Below, piece after piece: positions 1 through 11,891 of a stretch of DNA of 64,000 nt; the first letter of the stretch is position 1; the number at the start of each line of letters is the position of its first letter. The position numbers were made by a program, and so were the translations under genes. Below the pieces are notes generated by a model. That model was given only the letters and a program-made list of their open reading frames with translations, made no database searches and was not told the DNA's origin. The DNA comes from Nicotiana tabacum (taxonomy: Eukaryota; Streptophyta; Magnoliopsida; Solanales; Solanaceae), in NCBI RefSeq assembly GCF_000715075.1, contig NC_134095.1:8294722-8358721 (forward strand), given 5' to 3'.

Positions 1-1070
1 CAAACCAAATGTATCCAAGTTTTAGGAAGAGAAACCGGTTGTACGATGCCTTACAGAGATACACCCAAACCTTTACCAGGTACAAAACCATTCTTCAACA
101 TTTCAAACGCCACCATAACTGATGCAGCAGCTACCCTCGGAGTTGGAACGCACTTCCCTTCTGGAATTTTCTCTACCGATACCGTGTCAAAAACCTGATA
201 AACCCATGGCCCTTTGTCGTCTTCAAACTCTATGAACGGAACAATGGCATCACTGGGAACAAACAATTTATCTTCGCCGTGCACAACAATTTCCTGTCTA
301 TCACATTCAAACTTGACCATTTGATGCAGAGTAGACGGGACCACTTTGGCAGCATGAATCCAGGGTCGACCTAACAGCAGATTGTAAGAAACAGCTATAT
401 CGAGCACCTGGAACTCCATGGTAAATTCAACTGGCCCTATTGTAAGCTCAAGCACTATGTCCCCAACTGAATCTTTCCCTCCACCGTCGAATCCCCGAAT
501 GCAGATATTATTCTTGTGAATTCTTTCATCATCCACCTTCAACTTGTTCAAAGTGGAGAGAGGGCAAATGTTCGCACTAGAACCATTGTCGACTAGTACC
601 CGAGTAACCACGGAATCTTCGCATTTCACCGTAAGATAGAGGGTTCTATTGTGCTCAGTACCCTCCACGGGCAACTCATCATCAGAAAAAGTGACTTTAT
701 TAACCTCAAAAATCTTGTTGGCTATCTTTTCCAAGTGGTTTACTGAGATTTTATCAGGAACGTAGGCCTCATTCAGGATTTTCATCAAAGCCCGATGGTG
801 CTCGTCTGAATGGATCAATAATGACAATAGTGAAATTTGAGCCGGTGTCCTCCTCAACTGCTCCACAATGGAATAGTCCTGCACTTTCATCTTTCTCAAG
901 AATTCCTCTACTTCTTCCTCGGTCACAGCTTTCTTCACTAGCACCGAGTTATCTTTGGAGATCTTAACTTTTCTCAACTCTTCGGGGGCAAAGCATCTCC
1001 TTGATCGCGTCAAACCATGGGTCTCACAAACTTCTTCTTTAACTTCTTTCCCCTTGTAAGTCATTGTCAC
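1..1070 (-). pseudogene. Element B aspartic protease with start of G-patch (gag-pol fragment)
   Basis: A 339-codon open stretch encodes the end of gag and a retropepsin-like protease that would cleave the polyprotein in the virus-like particle. The active-site loop DNGSSANIC is at residues 161-169 (Asp-Asn-Gly in place of Asp-Thr/Ser-Gly), and the second family motif NLLLGRPWIH is at about 229-238. The last residues, GFVPGKGLG, begin a G-patch. A TAA at 51-53 stands where element A has CAA (Gln). The coding similarity continues past it to the window edge, so this is a nonsense mutation, not the natural end. The sequence closely parallels element A at 13815-14992. Confidence 0.85.
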
Positions 1071-2338
1071 TCATTTATAATTCCACGGGACCGCCTTGTT
1101 GTTGACTATCGGTAATTGAGTTACCGGCTTGATAATGACAGGATCTGTGTTGGCACCCTCCACAATTACAACAGGATTTTCGCCACTCCTGGAACAACCA
1201 CTTTTGCTCTTTCTTGTTTTACTGCCACATCACTTAGGCTCCCCTTCTTAACTATTGTAGATAGTTCACTGTTTGCCCCGTTCAACCTGATCACTGATTT
1301 CTCACTTGTTGGCTTTTCAACCGGCCTGACTTCACTGGACCGAATTATCATGACAATTTGTAAAGGCTTCTTAGGCTCCCCTCCCCTATGCACTATCTCG
1401 ATCATATTTGTCTCATGATGGGCCGGCAATGAATTCTGGCTGATATTGGGCGCCTCCGAAGCTTGGACCTCATTCTGATTAGTATCAATGAGCTCTTGAA
1501 TAGTTGTTTTTAATTTCCAGCATTTCTCTGTGTCGTGCCCCGGAGCACCGGAACAATATTCACAACTCATAGAGTGATCAAGATTCCTCGGGGGAGGATT
1601 TGGCAGTTTTGGCTCGATCGGACTCAGCATACACAATTGTCGCAACCTATGGAACAGACTAGTATAGGATTCTCCCAATAGAGTGAAGGTTTTCTTCTTC
1701 TGCAACCTCTCATTCTTAAATTCTTGGTTCGGTCGGAAACCTGATCCAGGAGGGTTTCGGTAGGCTCTTGGGGGTGGATAGGCATTTTGTGGAGCTGGGT
1801 ATGTATTTTGTAGGACTAGCGCACGCCATTGTGCGTGGGCTGGAGGTTGACTGTATGTTTGGGCATGGTGGATAGAAAAATGGGGGTCTGGTGGTGGGTA
1901 GTAGTATTGTGGTGGGCTATATGGGGTATGAGGGTAGGTTTGGTGGTCGGGTCGAGGCTGGTTATAGTAATGTGATGGGCCCCTGGGTCCGAACCAAGCT
2001 CCTGACTCGATCGTTGCGACATCCTCTTTCTTTTTCTTTCCAATTACTGCCTCAATTCCACTTTGAATGGCCTGGGTGGTTGCCTTGATCGTTGAATAGC
2101 TCATGATTTTGTTTGTCTTGAGCCCTTTTTCTACCATACTGCCCATTTTTACCACTTCGTTGAAGGACTTGCCTATAGTCAATACCAGATGTCCGTAATA
2201 AATAGGTTCTAAGGCCTGCAGAAAATAATCCACCATTTCACTTTCTTTCATTGGAGGGTCAACCCCTGTTGCCTGCTCTCTCAAACAAAAACCATATTCT
2301 CTGAAACTTTCATTGTGTTTTTTCTCAAGTTTCGTCAA
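1071..2338 (-). pseudogene. Element B gag, C-terminal half with zinc knuckle
   Basis: This is the continuation of the capsid domain (motif FREYGFCLREQA near the start of the open stretch 1166-2338). It is followed by a long Pro/Tyr/Gln-rich linker (many YPPP and PPQ segments) and a variant CCHC knuckle, CEYCSGAPGHDTEKC (C-x2-C-x5-H-x4-C, one residue longer than the usual x4). Such knuckles bind genomic RNA for packaging. A stop between this and the protease block (about 1071-1076) and another near 1166 break the frame. The same arrangement is present in element A at 14993-16300. Confidence 0.8.
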
Positions 2339-3274
2339 AGACAGACGATCCGTAATAATCTCGAGATTGTACTAGAAGTGACAAGCAAATGCCTGGGCCA
2401 GATCATCCCATGTGTACCATCTCCTGTGATCCTGCCAAGTATACCATTCCAGCGCTGAACCACTCAGACTCTGACTGAAATACGTCATTAGCAGCTCGTC
2501 TTTCCCGTTAGCTCCCCTCATTTTGCTACAAAAATCTCTCAAATGCGCTACTGGATCACCGTTCCCATCATACAAATCAAACTTCGGAATCTTAAACCCT
2601 GCCGGCAATTGCACATCTGGAAACAGACATAGGTCTTTGTAGGACACACTTACTTGACCTCCTAACCCCCACATGTCTCTGAATGACTATTCCAGGCTTT
2701 TAAATTTCCTGAACATCTCCTCCTGTTTGGGATTTTTAGATGGTTTTTCAGTTTCCGCAGGGAGGTCAAAATGAGGAGTGTAGGAATTGGGTTCGGGAAC
2801 CTTGAAAGTGGGCTCCGGGGGGTAATACTAGTTGTCGTGAGTCTCGAACAGAGGCTCACTGGAGGATCAGTGTAATGCAGCTGGTGGGGGTGCAACAAAA
2901 ACAGTAGTGACTGGTGGAGGAGGGTACGGGACATGTTTGGGTGGTGGAGCTTGTGATGTATGGGAAGTAGTACTGTGGCATTGTTGGTAGAGGGGAAAGG
3001 CCGGAGATGAGTTCACAGTGGGAGGTTCCTGGGCTGAGCCAATGGCAGGATAAAAACAGGGTTGGCAAGGTAAACTGGCGGTGGGTGCCCTTTTGCCCAT
3101 GCTTGGTACATTTCAGCCAACTGCTGCTTCAGCTTATACAACTCATCTTTCAGATTGATCCGATTCTTCCATCTCTTTTGACGGATCGACAATACTTGCC
3201 TCAAGTTTCTGGTTGGCCATGTTCAACTTGTTTTTGGACCGGGTGTTGTAGGTGTGAGTTGCCAGAATGCCAAT
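2339..3274 (-). pseudogene. Element B gag, N-terminal half
   Basis: Frame-broken N-terminal gag. The 2372-2674 stretch holds the typical retrotransposon gag (capsid) signature: a KFDLYDGNGDPVAHL segment, then SQSLSGSALEWYTWQD and WDDLAQAFACHF. Upstream, 3013-3220 encodes a short charged helix (YKLKQQLAEMYQAWAKG), followed by a Pro-rich segment now in other frames. The likely ATG is at 3218-3220 (MANQKLE). The homologous residues extend to about 3274 without an ATG. In-frame TAG and TGA codons and frame changes separate the pieces. Confidence 0.75.
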
Positions 3275-3937
3275 CAAACTAACCACCTGCCTGAACTGGA
3301 ATTTCATCAATAACAAACTTGTTAGTGATTAGGGCTTTAACAGATAGGCAACCGCACATTTGAGGAGTGAATGCACCTAAGCAGTTAATTGTTTCTATTA
3401 TGGATTTAATCGGTTGATTGCGTCATCCCGGCTTTTCCTTATTTCCATTTGCAACTTCTCTTTTTTTCTCTTTTTCATTCTTGCCTTTCCTTGCTTGATC
3501 TCTCTTTGTTTTATTCTCTCATGTCTCTTTCTTGTTTTTCCATTGTTCCCTTCTCACGGATTCTTATTTTCTCTCTCTTTTCCTTTTCTTTTTTCTCTTG
3601 TTTTTCCTCTCTCTCTTTTTTTCTTCTTTTTTTTTCTTTCTTTTGGTTGTGGTCGAATCATATGGAGATTGTCTACGTATCATAACCCAGCATGAATCAG
3701 ACCAAGTGTAGTTCTTTGGGGGATAAGTGTAAAAGTAAATGATAAACACATTTTGGGATTTTCAAATTTTTCCATAAAATAAAATAGTTTTGATTACAAT
3801 GACTCATCCTAAAAACTAACAGACTCGATAAGGGAATTTGACAGACCGTGACTCAAAACAAGACCGACAGACTCTGACAGAAAGGTGAAAACAACAGACT
3901 CGAAAATCAACTAACAGACTCCAACAAAAGAAAGTAC
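3275..3937 (-). other. Element B spacer between gag and ORF1 (non-coding)
   Basis: No gene seen. On the plus strand it contains a T/C-rich tract (about 3430-3655, purine-rich in the transcript), one copy of a module with TCTACGTATC and GAATCAGACC (3668-3714), and about eight copies of CAGACT/ACAGACTC in 3810-3942. Element A carries the same three components between its gag and ORF1 (17419-18123). Element A integrated in this CAGACT-rich stretch. Confidence 0.7.
3668..3714 (-). repeat. Conserved CTACGTAT...GAATCA...GTAGTTC module, copy 1 (element B)
   Basis: One of five copies in this window of a roughly 45-nt block. On the plus strand: (T)CTACGTAT, a variable middle, GAATCA(G/A)AC, then GTAGTTC. 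Each copy lies beside a pyrimidine-rich tract. CTACG and CGTAG can pair as the base of a hairpin. Confidence 0.65.
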
Positions 3938-3942
3938 AGACT
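3938..3942. repeat. Target-site duplication AGACT, left of element A
   Basis: AGACT directly precedes the LTR terminus TGTCACACC at 3943 and recurs at 24271-24275 right after the terminus GTGCTCACA. It is a 5-bp duplication typical of LTR retrotransposon integration. Confidence 0.9.
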
Positions 3943-6114
3943 TGTCACACCTCCTTTTTACTACACCCCGCAGAGGGTATAAATACAAGGGAGTTTTTCC
4001 AATTAAAGGACAATCGAAACGGGATTTGTTTATTTAAAGATTAAGAGTCGCCATTTGGGATAATTTATGGTGTCCTAAGTCACCGGTTGAATCCCGAATC
4101 GAGGAAAATATGACTCTGTTTAACAATCCGCAAACCAGAAATCCGAGTAAGGAATTTTGTTAACCCAGGAGAAGGTATTAGGCATTCCCGAGTTCCGTGG
4201 TTCTAGCACGGTCGTTTAACTATCATATTTGGCTTAATTATCTAATTTTAATCAATTATGAACTTATGTGCAAATTTCAACTTTTAACCGCTTTTATTTA
4301 ATTTTTAAAGAAGATTGCATGTTGTTTAAAACATGTCTTTGGATCGTGCCACATGAAATGCACCCGCAATCCTAAACATATTTTATTCAACGTTTTGGGA
4401 TTTGATTTGGGTCACATGAAATGCGCACCCGAGTTTAGGAAGGTAATATTATTAAATGACGTGCCTAAAGCAACTACGCGTTTTGAATTTGCGAGGGCCA
4501 TGAAAATTTGCTAAATGGCGCGCCTCGATTTCTATTAAAGGTATTTCTAAACTTAGTTGTTAGGGCCATAAATTAAAACTTATCTACATATGGCGCCATA
4601 AATCTATTTGACGGAATCCAATTAATTAAATACTAATGGAATTTGAATCCCTACTATCAATTGAGTGGTTTAATCCAAGCTCGTTCAACTACAAGGCTGT
4701 CACCAAAATAAACACTCATTCAATTAATAAGAGGGCCTAAATAAAACAGGCCCAATTACTTATGTGGCGCATCCGTTCAAGATTGAAGAGGAACAAATGG
4801 GCTCTAATTATGGGCCCAAAAAAACTGTGAATACAAGCCATCCCCTTTTGTCTCAACGTGGATTCGAAATCCAAACCCCAAGGCAAAGTAAAAAAAATTA
4901 AAATGATGCAAGGCCAAAACAAGACCCGAGATTGAGTCCCTCCAACTCACAAAAGGGACGCCTGGACATCAGACTATCATATTCAAACAAATCAGTCCTT
5001 TAGCTAATTCAACAAAAGAAATTATGCGAGATTCTACACCTGATTAAACCACTTCAATAACAAATTACACCTCATGAGACTGTTAAATAAGTGAATCTGA
5101 ATTTGAACAATAGACTCATATTTAACATGTTTACAAATAATCAAGGTAATTCTATATACGTCTCAGACCCTGAAGTGACAAACCAAAACATTTTCCTTGT
5201 CCAAAATACTGTAAAACTGAATACTAACTTAAAACCCGTCCAATCAGCCAATTCATGAAAACCAAATACTATTTAAGTACACCAAGCCTGCCATGACAGT
5301 TCAAATAAATTGCACGGCAAAAGAAGCTTTCATACAGTCCACATTACTCGATTTGCACGATTGATGGTAAAGTATAACTACTAATTCGACTAAACAAGTT
5401 ATTCATCAAGTTTCTATGATAGTCTAGGATCATATTCAGGGATAGGAGTTCAACTGCCCAAAACCAACATTTAGCTATGAGGTATTTGATAGAAAATGGA
5501 GTCACCCACCAATTACAAACCAAATTCAGCTCTCAGAAGGGTACTATCAACAACCAGCAGAATACACTGCACTATACGATTCCAAAATAATGCAATTAAA
5601 ACAAAATAAAGCTAAAACTATGAGCAAAACAAGGTGACATTATACTCAAAACTCCAGATTTTCATTTCATCTTTGAATCAGGCCTCACATTAGATAGAAC
5701 TCAGAGATGTGTACCTGTCAAGCCAGGCGAACACAATCTTGAACTAGTCTTCAAAGAATCCTTGATTTTTTGGCCGAGGTAGACCTTAATCGTGTGTTCT
5801 CGCCTGAAAACACACGGCTAAAGTCGATCTCAACCTCAAATCGTTAGTAACCTCGCCAATCAACTCCTTTCGGGATTTCAGGTTAAACTTCGATCTAAAA
5901 TTCGAGAGACTCCAGGATGATTCGAAGACAAATAGTTAGGGATTTGGAATAGGGGGACTTTGTGGTCACGGGGTGTAATATTTGGTGGCGAACGGAGGTG
6001 GCGCCGCCACCCTAAAGCGATGGTGTCTAAAGGCGGCTACTAGGGTTTCGCCTTTGTCTTTGAGAGATGAAAGGTTGGGGAGATGAGACCGGGGGGTGTA
6101 AGGCATTTGGACAC

Positions 6115-6121
6115 TTTTATA
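6115..6121 (-). promoter_or_regulatory. TATA box in 3' LTR of element A
   Basis: Minus strand reads CCTATAAAAGTGTCC. The identical position is conserved in the other LTR of A (23583-23589), and TATAAAA is conserved in the LTR of element B (30754-30760). Confidence 0.65.
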
Positions 6122-6197
6122 GGTGTGACCCAATTAGTTCCGGACCGTCGGATGAAGCAAGATGAAGGGCCAAGATTTGTTAAGGCAAACTGAACTC

Positions 6198-6213
6198 GAA
6201 ACGACATCGTTTC
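6198..6213. promoter_or_regulatory. Palindromic U3 motif GAAACG-ACAT-CGTTTC
   Basis: Inverted repeat GAAACG/CGTTTC about 80 bp upstream of the TATA box on the minus strand. It is kept as GAAACGACGCCGTTTC at 23666-23681 and, degenerate, in element B at 30828-30842. This suggests a promoter element; its function is inferred. Confidence 0.45.
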
Positions 6214-6800
6214 AACGGCTTGGGTGATGGGATACTTGGACCGGGTAAGACAAAGGACTTTGGGCCGGGTATTGGGTAATTTTGTTTGGGCTAGGGATAA
6301 TTAAATGGGTTTTAGCCTAGATCTGCATCTTCTCATTTCTTTCTTTTTCCTTTTTCAATTTCACAATTCTTTTCTTTTTCCAAAATTAAAATAAATCCTA
6401 AATTAATTAATAATAATTTTTAAACCAAACTAACCTACCCAATTATATTTATCACTCATCATGGTATTTACAATAATTAATTAAATCTTAAATTTAAAGA
6501 AAAATTACACAATTCAAAACTAAAAAGTAAAAATGCAAAAATGAATTATTTTTTATGATTTTCATTTTTTATAAAACAAACTAATTTACTAATTAATCTA
6601 AAAATATAAAATTAAATCCTCAATGCAGATGTAACATATTTTTTGTATTTTTCACGAATTAAAAATAAACGTGCACAGACAAATGCAAATAATTAGCAGA
6701 AAATGCCACGAAATCCAACAAAATTGCAAACGCTGAGAGAAATTATTTTGTTTTGAATTTGTTGGAGTAATTCATATAGGGCAAAAATCACGTGCTCACA

Positions 6801-6813
6801 GCTACCCCTCTTT
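6801..6813 (-). other. Polypurine tract of element A
   Basis: Minus strand AAAGAGGGGTAGC lies immediately before the 3' LTR start (TGTGAGCACG). This is the expected place and composition for the plus-strand DNA synthesis primer. Confidence 0.75.
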
Positions 6814-7141
6814 GCCCGAAAACACGAAGAGTTTTCATACAAAGATAAAGTGAGCGGATACGAGCGATTTTTGCCCGTTTGAATAGTCAGTGTAGTTCAG
6901 GAATGTTTGGTAGCTGGGACTACCATGGAGTTGTGAATTTCACTGTTGTTGCTGCTCACTGAACCCCTTATTACACCGTGTCAAAAATAAAAGAAGCTAG
7001 ACTAGACTATGATCTATGCTTTACAAAATCCTATCTTGATCTTCAAACTTGATCTTGTGTTTCTTGTTGCCTTGTTGTCTTGTATTCTCTTGGTAAAATT
7101 CCTTTGTTGCCGTCTTGAATTGTAAACTGAGATGCTTCCCT

Positions 7142-8530
7142 TTCTCCAGACGGATGCCTGACTGCTGAGCTTGATATGTATTCCCATGCTATCCAGGTGG
7201 GCTCCTGACTTCGAAACATGAATATATTCCCTGCTATCCAGGCGGGTTCCTGACTTCAAAACGTGAGTGTACTCCCATGCTATCCAGGCGGGCTCCTGAC
7301 TTCAGCAAAATAGATAGACAAAAAAATGAGAACTTTCTTCCCCAGTTTGGTGGCTGGGCCTATGTGTGAGTGTAAAACGAATCACATTACCGAATATCAA
7401 TGAGAATTTTGAAAAATCAAAACTTGAATTGTACTCCCTTGTTCTCCAGGCGGGCTCCTGACTGCTAAACCTGAAAGTATTCTCTGCTTTCCAGGCGGGC
7501 TCCTGACTTCAACTTGAAAGTACTCCCTGCTTTCCAGGCGGTCTCCTGACTTCAAGATAGACAAAACAAAGAATTTGAAAGCTAAAATTTAAATTGTACT
7601 CCCTTGTTCTCCAGGCGGGCTCCTGACTGCTAACTTGAAAGTATTCCCTGCTCTCCAGGCGGGCTCCTGACTTCAACTTCAAATGTATTCCCTGCTCTCC
7701 AGGCGGGCTCCTAACTTCAACATAGACAAAACAAAGAATTTGAAAGCTAAAACATAAATTGTACTCCCTTGTTCTCCAGGCGGGCTCCTGACTGTTGCGC
7801 TTGAAAGTATTCCCTGCTCTCCAGGCAGTCCCCTGACTTCAACTTGAAATGTATTCCCTGCTCTACAGGCGGGCTCCTGACTTCAACATAGACAAAACAA
7901 ACAATTAGAAAGCTAAAACTTAAATTGTACTCCCTTGTTCTCCAGGAGGGCTCCTGACTGTTGCGCTTGAAAGTATTCCCTGCTCTCCAGACGGGCTCCT
8001 GACTTCAAAATAGATAAAACAAAGAAAAACAATTGCCCCAGTTTGGTGGCTGGGCACAGATGTAAATATTAAACTAAATCTTATTACCCAGTATTACTAA
8101 GGATTTGAAAGCTAAGTCCCATTATGAAGGGGGGTCCTGACAACTCTTAACTAAACGACAATTTTAAACCTAAATATATCTTCTACAGGTGTGACTTCTG
8201 CTAAATCTTGCTATCTAAGAGAATCTTTAAGCTACTCCCCACTATCCAGGAGGGTCCTGAAAATCAAAAGTCAAGTTTTATCTTAAGAGTGACAACTTTC
8301 ATAGCTGAATTATACTACCCTACAGCAGAACTTACGCTAAATATTATTATCCAATCGAAATCTTAAAGCTAAGTCCCATTATTCAGGAGGGTCCTGGAAA
8401 CTTCTAATTGAATCTTATCTCGGACATGCAAACTTCTGAGCTAACTTATATTCTTTTGGGATACATTTATGCAAGATTATGCTATTTCTGAACTTTAAAC
8501 TAGGTCCCATTTTCCAGGAGGGTCCTGAAA
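7142..8530 (-). repeat. Tandem array with about 43-bp subunits in a roughly 165-bp higher-order repeat
   Basis: Plus-strand core TCCAGGCGGGCTCCTGACT recurs about 15 times between 7142 and 8000, then as a degenerate form CAGGAGGGTCCTGA about four times to 8530. From 7443 the copies are organised in threes with a TAGACAAAACAAAGAATT spacer. Equivalent first copies start near 7443, 7609, 7773 and 7940, giving a period of 164-167 bp. It lies in the 3' untranslated region, where Ogre-type elements are known to carry hypervariable tandem repeats. Confidence 0.85.
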
Positions 8531-9371
8531 GTTTACGGTCAAACCTATTTTGATGCTTGCCCTTTCCCCTGTGGAAAGTTTCTCCGAAGCAAACGAATTT
8601 TTTGCCCCTGTTTCAATCAAAGAAAAATCTTTCGGTTTAAAGTGGTGGTTAGCTGATGGCATTCTTGCTAAAGATCTCTCCACTGCATTGTTTTGTTCTA
8701 AATGGCTTTCCCGAACCGGCCCTGAACCGCTTTGACTTTCTGACTGACTTTCAAATCCCACGACTTTTGACGAACCGAGTGTTTTATACCTGTGTTGTTG
8801 TTTCACACCTCTGGCCCCTTTATCTGAACCTTTTCATCTCCCATGACATTACTAAATCATTCCACCGATGGAACTTCCGGTGATTCCTTGTACCCCACCT
8901 TACATCATGCTATCTTTAGTATGTTCTGACCACATTGTGATTTGCAATTTTTGGGAGTTGGTAGTGAGCTTTGAAACTCCTTTCCACTTACTTGGGACAA
9001 GACTGACATTAAAACCTCTTAGACAAATAAACCCAAAAGAAAGTGAAATGCAATGACTTTGCGGGTTAAGGATAAGAAGAATCCAAAACTAGATAACTAC
9101 TACAAACGGAAAAAGAAAAAGAAAAAGAAACTTATCTGAGTGGAACAACTGGTACCAATGATCATGACATGCATTTCGGATTAATTGGCCCAATCTATCC
9201 AACCAATCAACTTTCAGTTGTCGTACTTTGTCGCCTCAGAATTTCCATGACCGGATTACTTTACCCAAACCTTGACCTTATTCATCTTGCAGTGCCTTGA
9301 AACAGTTTTCTACCAACAGGCCTTTCTCACTTGTTGACTTTTCAACTCACTTTCCTCTCAAGGTGCCCGTG

Positions 9372-9470
9372 AGGGTTTTCACCAATAAGACTCTCTCATT
9401 TTATTTCTCTCAACTCCCGTCGCCTTACGGTGCCTGTGAAGGTTTTCACCAATAAGACTCTTTCATTTTA
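9372..9470. repeat. Short tandem duplication in the 3' non-coding region
   Basis: The phrase GGTTTTCACCAATAAGACTC followed by a CATTTTATTT block occurs twice about 60 bp apart (near 9374 and 9435), each preceded by GGTGCC(C/T)GTGA. It is unrelated to the 43-bp array. Confidence 0.7.
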
Positions 9471-9746
9471 TTTTTCCTTCTTGAGCCAGAATGTTTCCCC
9501 TGACATGAATTACCTTTACCTGCTCGACTTGGCATTTCCCAAAGATTGATCAGAAGGTCTTTCTTTGGACCGTAATGTGGGCTTTCGGACCGGGTTGGAA
9601 AGAAAAGGTATAAAAGGCTCAATACAATTCAAATGGGTTAGAATTACAACTTTCGGAATCAGGTTTCTCACAACAACCACAACTTCTGCCCCAGTTTCTT
9701 GCTTGGGGGCTTTTAGATTTTGTTTGATGAGACCGAACCGTGAGGC

Positions 9747-9787
9747 TGCCTACGTATCCTTAAAAGGAATCAGGTCGAACGTAGTTC
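9747..9787 (-). repeat. Conserved CTACGTAT...GTAGTTC module, copy 2
   Basis: Contains GCCTACGTATCC, TTAAAAGGAATCAGG and CGTAGTTC. An inner TCCTT/AAGGA pair and an outer CTACG/CGTAG pair could form a two-part hairpin. A T/C tract follows at 9813. Confidence 0.65.
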
Positions 9788-10164
9788 ATGTCATAGGAAT
9801 TACTTTGTTGTTGTGATTTTCTCTCTTCTTTTTCTTTCTCTTTTTGCTTTCTTTTTCTCTTTTTGTTGTTGTCTCTCTTTTTTTCTTCTTTTTTCCTTTT
9901 CATTCTTTTCTTTCTCTTTTTTTTTCAATTTTCATTTTTCTCCTCTCCCTTTTGTTCTTTTCTTTTCTCCTTTTCCTTTACTTATCTTTCATGCTTGTGC
10001 TTCTGATCTTTGATACTGATTCCGAAGGTGGGGTAAGAAAGAAAATAAATAAGCCTCAAAAGGGGTGATGAGGGATAAAGTGTTTGGATAGCAGAACAAA
10101 ATGCCTTCGTCATTTCAATCTTCAAAATACGCCAAATACAAACAAGTACAATCAAACAAAGGAA

Positions 10165-11298
10165 TCATACATAGTATCTCTTGACTGCGTCGGAATTGAT
10201 AGCCATTTCCACACATTTCCCTTCCACATTTATCAAATATAGCGCTCCATTGGACAATACCCTAGTTACAACAAATGGCCCCTGCCAGTTTGGGGCAAAC
10301 TTTCCTTTTGCTTTAGCCTGATGAGGCAAGATACGTCTCAACACTAACTGACCCACTTCGAACTTCCGTGGACGTACCTTCTTGTTATATGCTCTCGCCA
10401 TTCTCTGTTGGTACAATTGGCCGTGACATACTGCTGCCAATCTCTTTTTATCAATCAAACTTAATTGCTCCAAGCGGGTTTGACCCATTCAACGTCATCA
10501 ATTTCTGCCTTAGCGACAATCCGAAGGGATGGGATTTCAATTTCTGCGGGTATTACTACCTCCGTGCCATACACCAACAAATAAGGAGTGGCCCCTACTG
10601 AACTATGAATAGTAGTGCGATAACCCAACAATGCGAAAGGTAACTTCTCATGCCACTATCTAGAACATTCCACCATTTTTTGAAGTATCTTCTTTATATT
10701 CTTGTTGGTTGCCTCGACTGCTCCATTCGCCTTAGGGAGGTATGAGGTGTAATTGCGATGTATAATCTTAAACTGCTGACATGTCTCTGTCATCAGATGA
10801 CTGTTGAGATTAGCGCCATTGTCCGTGATGATGACCTTCGGAATCCCAAACCGACAGATGATATTTGAATGCACAAAATCGACCACTGCTTTCTTGGTTA
10901 CAGATTTAAAAGTTTTTGCTTCAACCCACTTGGTGAAATAATCAATGGCTACCAGAATAAACCTGTGTCCGTTTGATGTTGTTGGCTCGATGGGCCCAAT
11001 GACATCCATGCCCCAAGCAACAAAGGGTCATGGTACCGACATTGTATGCAATTCAGATGGTGGGGAATGAATCAAATCTCCCATGCACCTGGCACTGATG
11101 ACACTTGCACACAAAACTGATGCAATCTCGCTCCATAGTAAGCCAGTAATAACCTGCTCGGAGAATCTTCTTCGCCAGAACGTACCCGCTCATATGCGGT
11201 CCACAAACCCCGGAGTGTACCTCAGTCATGATAACTATGGCTTGTCTGGCATCTATGCATCTTAGCAATCCAAGATCTGGAGTTCTTTTGTATAACAC
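10165..11298 (-). pseudogene. Element A integrase (broken)
   Basis: Would insert the cDNA into the host genome. Three parts are readable on the minus strand. The 11053-11298 part has the N-terminal H-H-C-C zinc domain (EVHSGVCGPH ... CHQCQVH). The 10656-11009 part has the catalytic core, with Asp in AIDYFTKWVEA, Asp in TDNGANL and Glu in NGAVEATNKNIKK, so the DDE triad is intact. The 10165-10655 part is the C-terminal region, ending FAPNWQGPFVV ... NSDAVKRYYV and a stop. The frame is broken between the zinc domain and core, and a TAG interrupts the sequence just after ECSR (about 10656). No chromodomain is visible, as expected for the Tat lineage. Confidence 0.85.
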
Positions 11299-11891
11299 CC
11301 CTCCACTGAAGAAAAATCTGCTTTCCAGTCGTCGAATTGTTCTTTTCTAATCACCTGTGGCTTGTACCGGATATACCCCCATTCGGAGGTATTCTTTGAT
11401 ACCATGGAACCATGGCTCCCCATCAAGTTCTTCTTCTACCATATTACAGTAAGCATGCTAATCACGGAATTGAATCTGCAAAGGGTCCACATAAGCCTTA
11501 TCTGGATGATGTAACATTGACGCCAGAGTAGCTAAAGCATCGGCGGCTTCATTATGGATCCTTGGGATATGCCTGAATTCTATTGACTAAAACCGTTGAC
11601 AAAGATCATGCAAACATTTTCTGTATGGTATGAGTTTCAAATCCCGTGTTTCTCATTCTCCCTAAATTTGGTGCACCATGAGGTCCGAGTCACCCAAGAC
11701 CAAGACTTCCTGGACACCCATATCTACAGCTAACCTCAAACCCAGAATGCATGCATTGTACTCAGCCATGTTGTTGGTGCAGTAAAAACGAAGTTGTGCC
11801 TAACAGAGTAGTGCTACCCTGTTTCAGAAATAAGTAATGCTCCTATCCCTACGCCTTTCATGTTTGCGGCCCCATCAAAGAAAAGTTTCCA
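11299..11891 (-). pseudogene. Element A second (archaeal-type) RNase H and linker to integrase
   Basis: After the Ty3-type RNase H comes a further RNase H fold. KLFFDGAAN (first Asp), NMAEYNACILGLRLA (Glu), VLGDSDL (second Asp) and NEAADALATLAS (last Asp) give the D-E-D-D set. A second RNase H between the first one and integrase is the established signature of Tat-lineage elements. In-frame stops occur after SETG (11811-11813, TAG), after the residues VHQI, and after ECSR-side linker codons, so the domain cannot be made as one piece. Confidence 0.8.

Larger units (their letters stand above)
3943..6800 (-). repeat. 3' LTR of element A
   Basis: Bounded by TGTCACACC at the low-coordinate end and GTGCTCACA at the other. 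It matches the other LTR of A over its full length with scattered substitutions (about 8 differences in the first 150 bp, fewer elsewhere by eye). On the minus strand it begins TGTGAGCACGTG, and its TATA box is about 680 bp in. That leaves roughly 2.1 kb of transcribed R/U5. No gene is seen in it. Confidence 0.93.
6814..10164 (-). other. Long 3' non-coding region of element A
   Basis: About 3.3 kb between the integrase stop and the PPT with no recognisable domain. It holds the tandem array 7142-8530 (listed separately), a phrase CCCCAGTTTGGTGGCTGGGC repeated at about 7341 and 8037 with a weaker copy near 9692, a duplicated block at 9372-9470, one conserved module (9747-9787) and a T/C-rich tract (about 9813-9990). 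Plus-strand open frames in the T/C tract are low-complexity artefacts. Confidence 0.7.

Noticed and set aside
1116..2088. Plus-strand open frames within gag
   Set aside because: Shadows of the minus-strand gag (also 13924-14331, 15264-16231 and others).
3414..3695. Phe/Leu/Ser-rich plus-strand open frame that looks like a membrane protein
   Set aside because: It is a T/C low-complexity tract. The same artefact appears at 9813-10068, 17497-17938 and 20501-20851, always the reverse of a purine-rich non-coding stretch of the elements.
7142..8530. Regularly spaced short repeats resembling a CRISPR array
   Set aside because: Repeats and spacers are both related and nested in a 165-bp higher-order unit, within a plant retrotransposon 3' UTR.
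8495..8806. 103-codon minus-strand open frame
   Set aside because: Lies in the 3' non-coding region of element A overlapping the end of the tandem array. No motif and no support.
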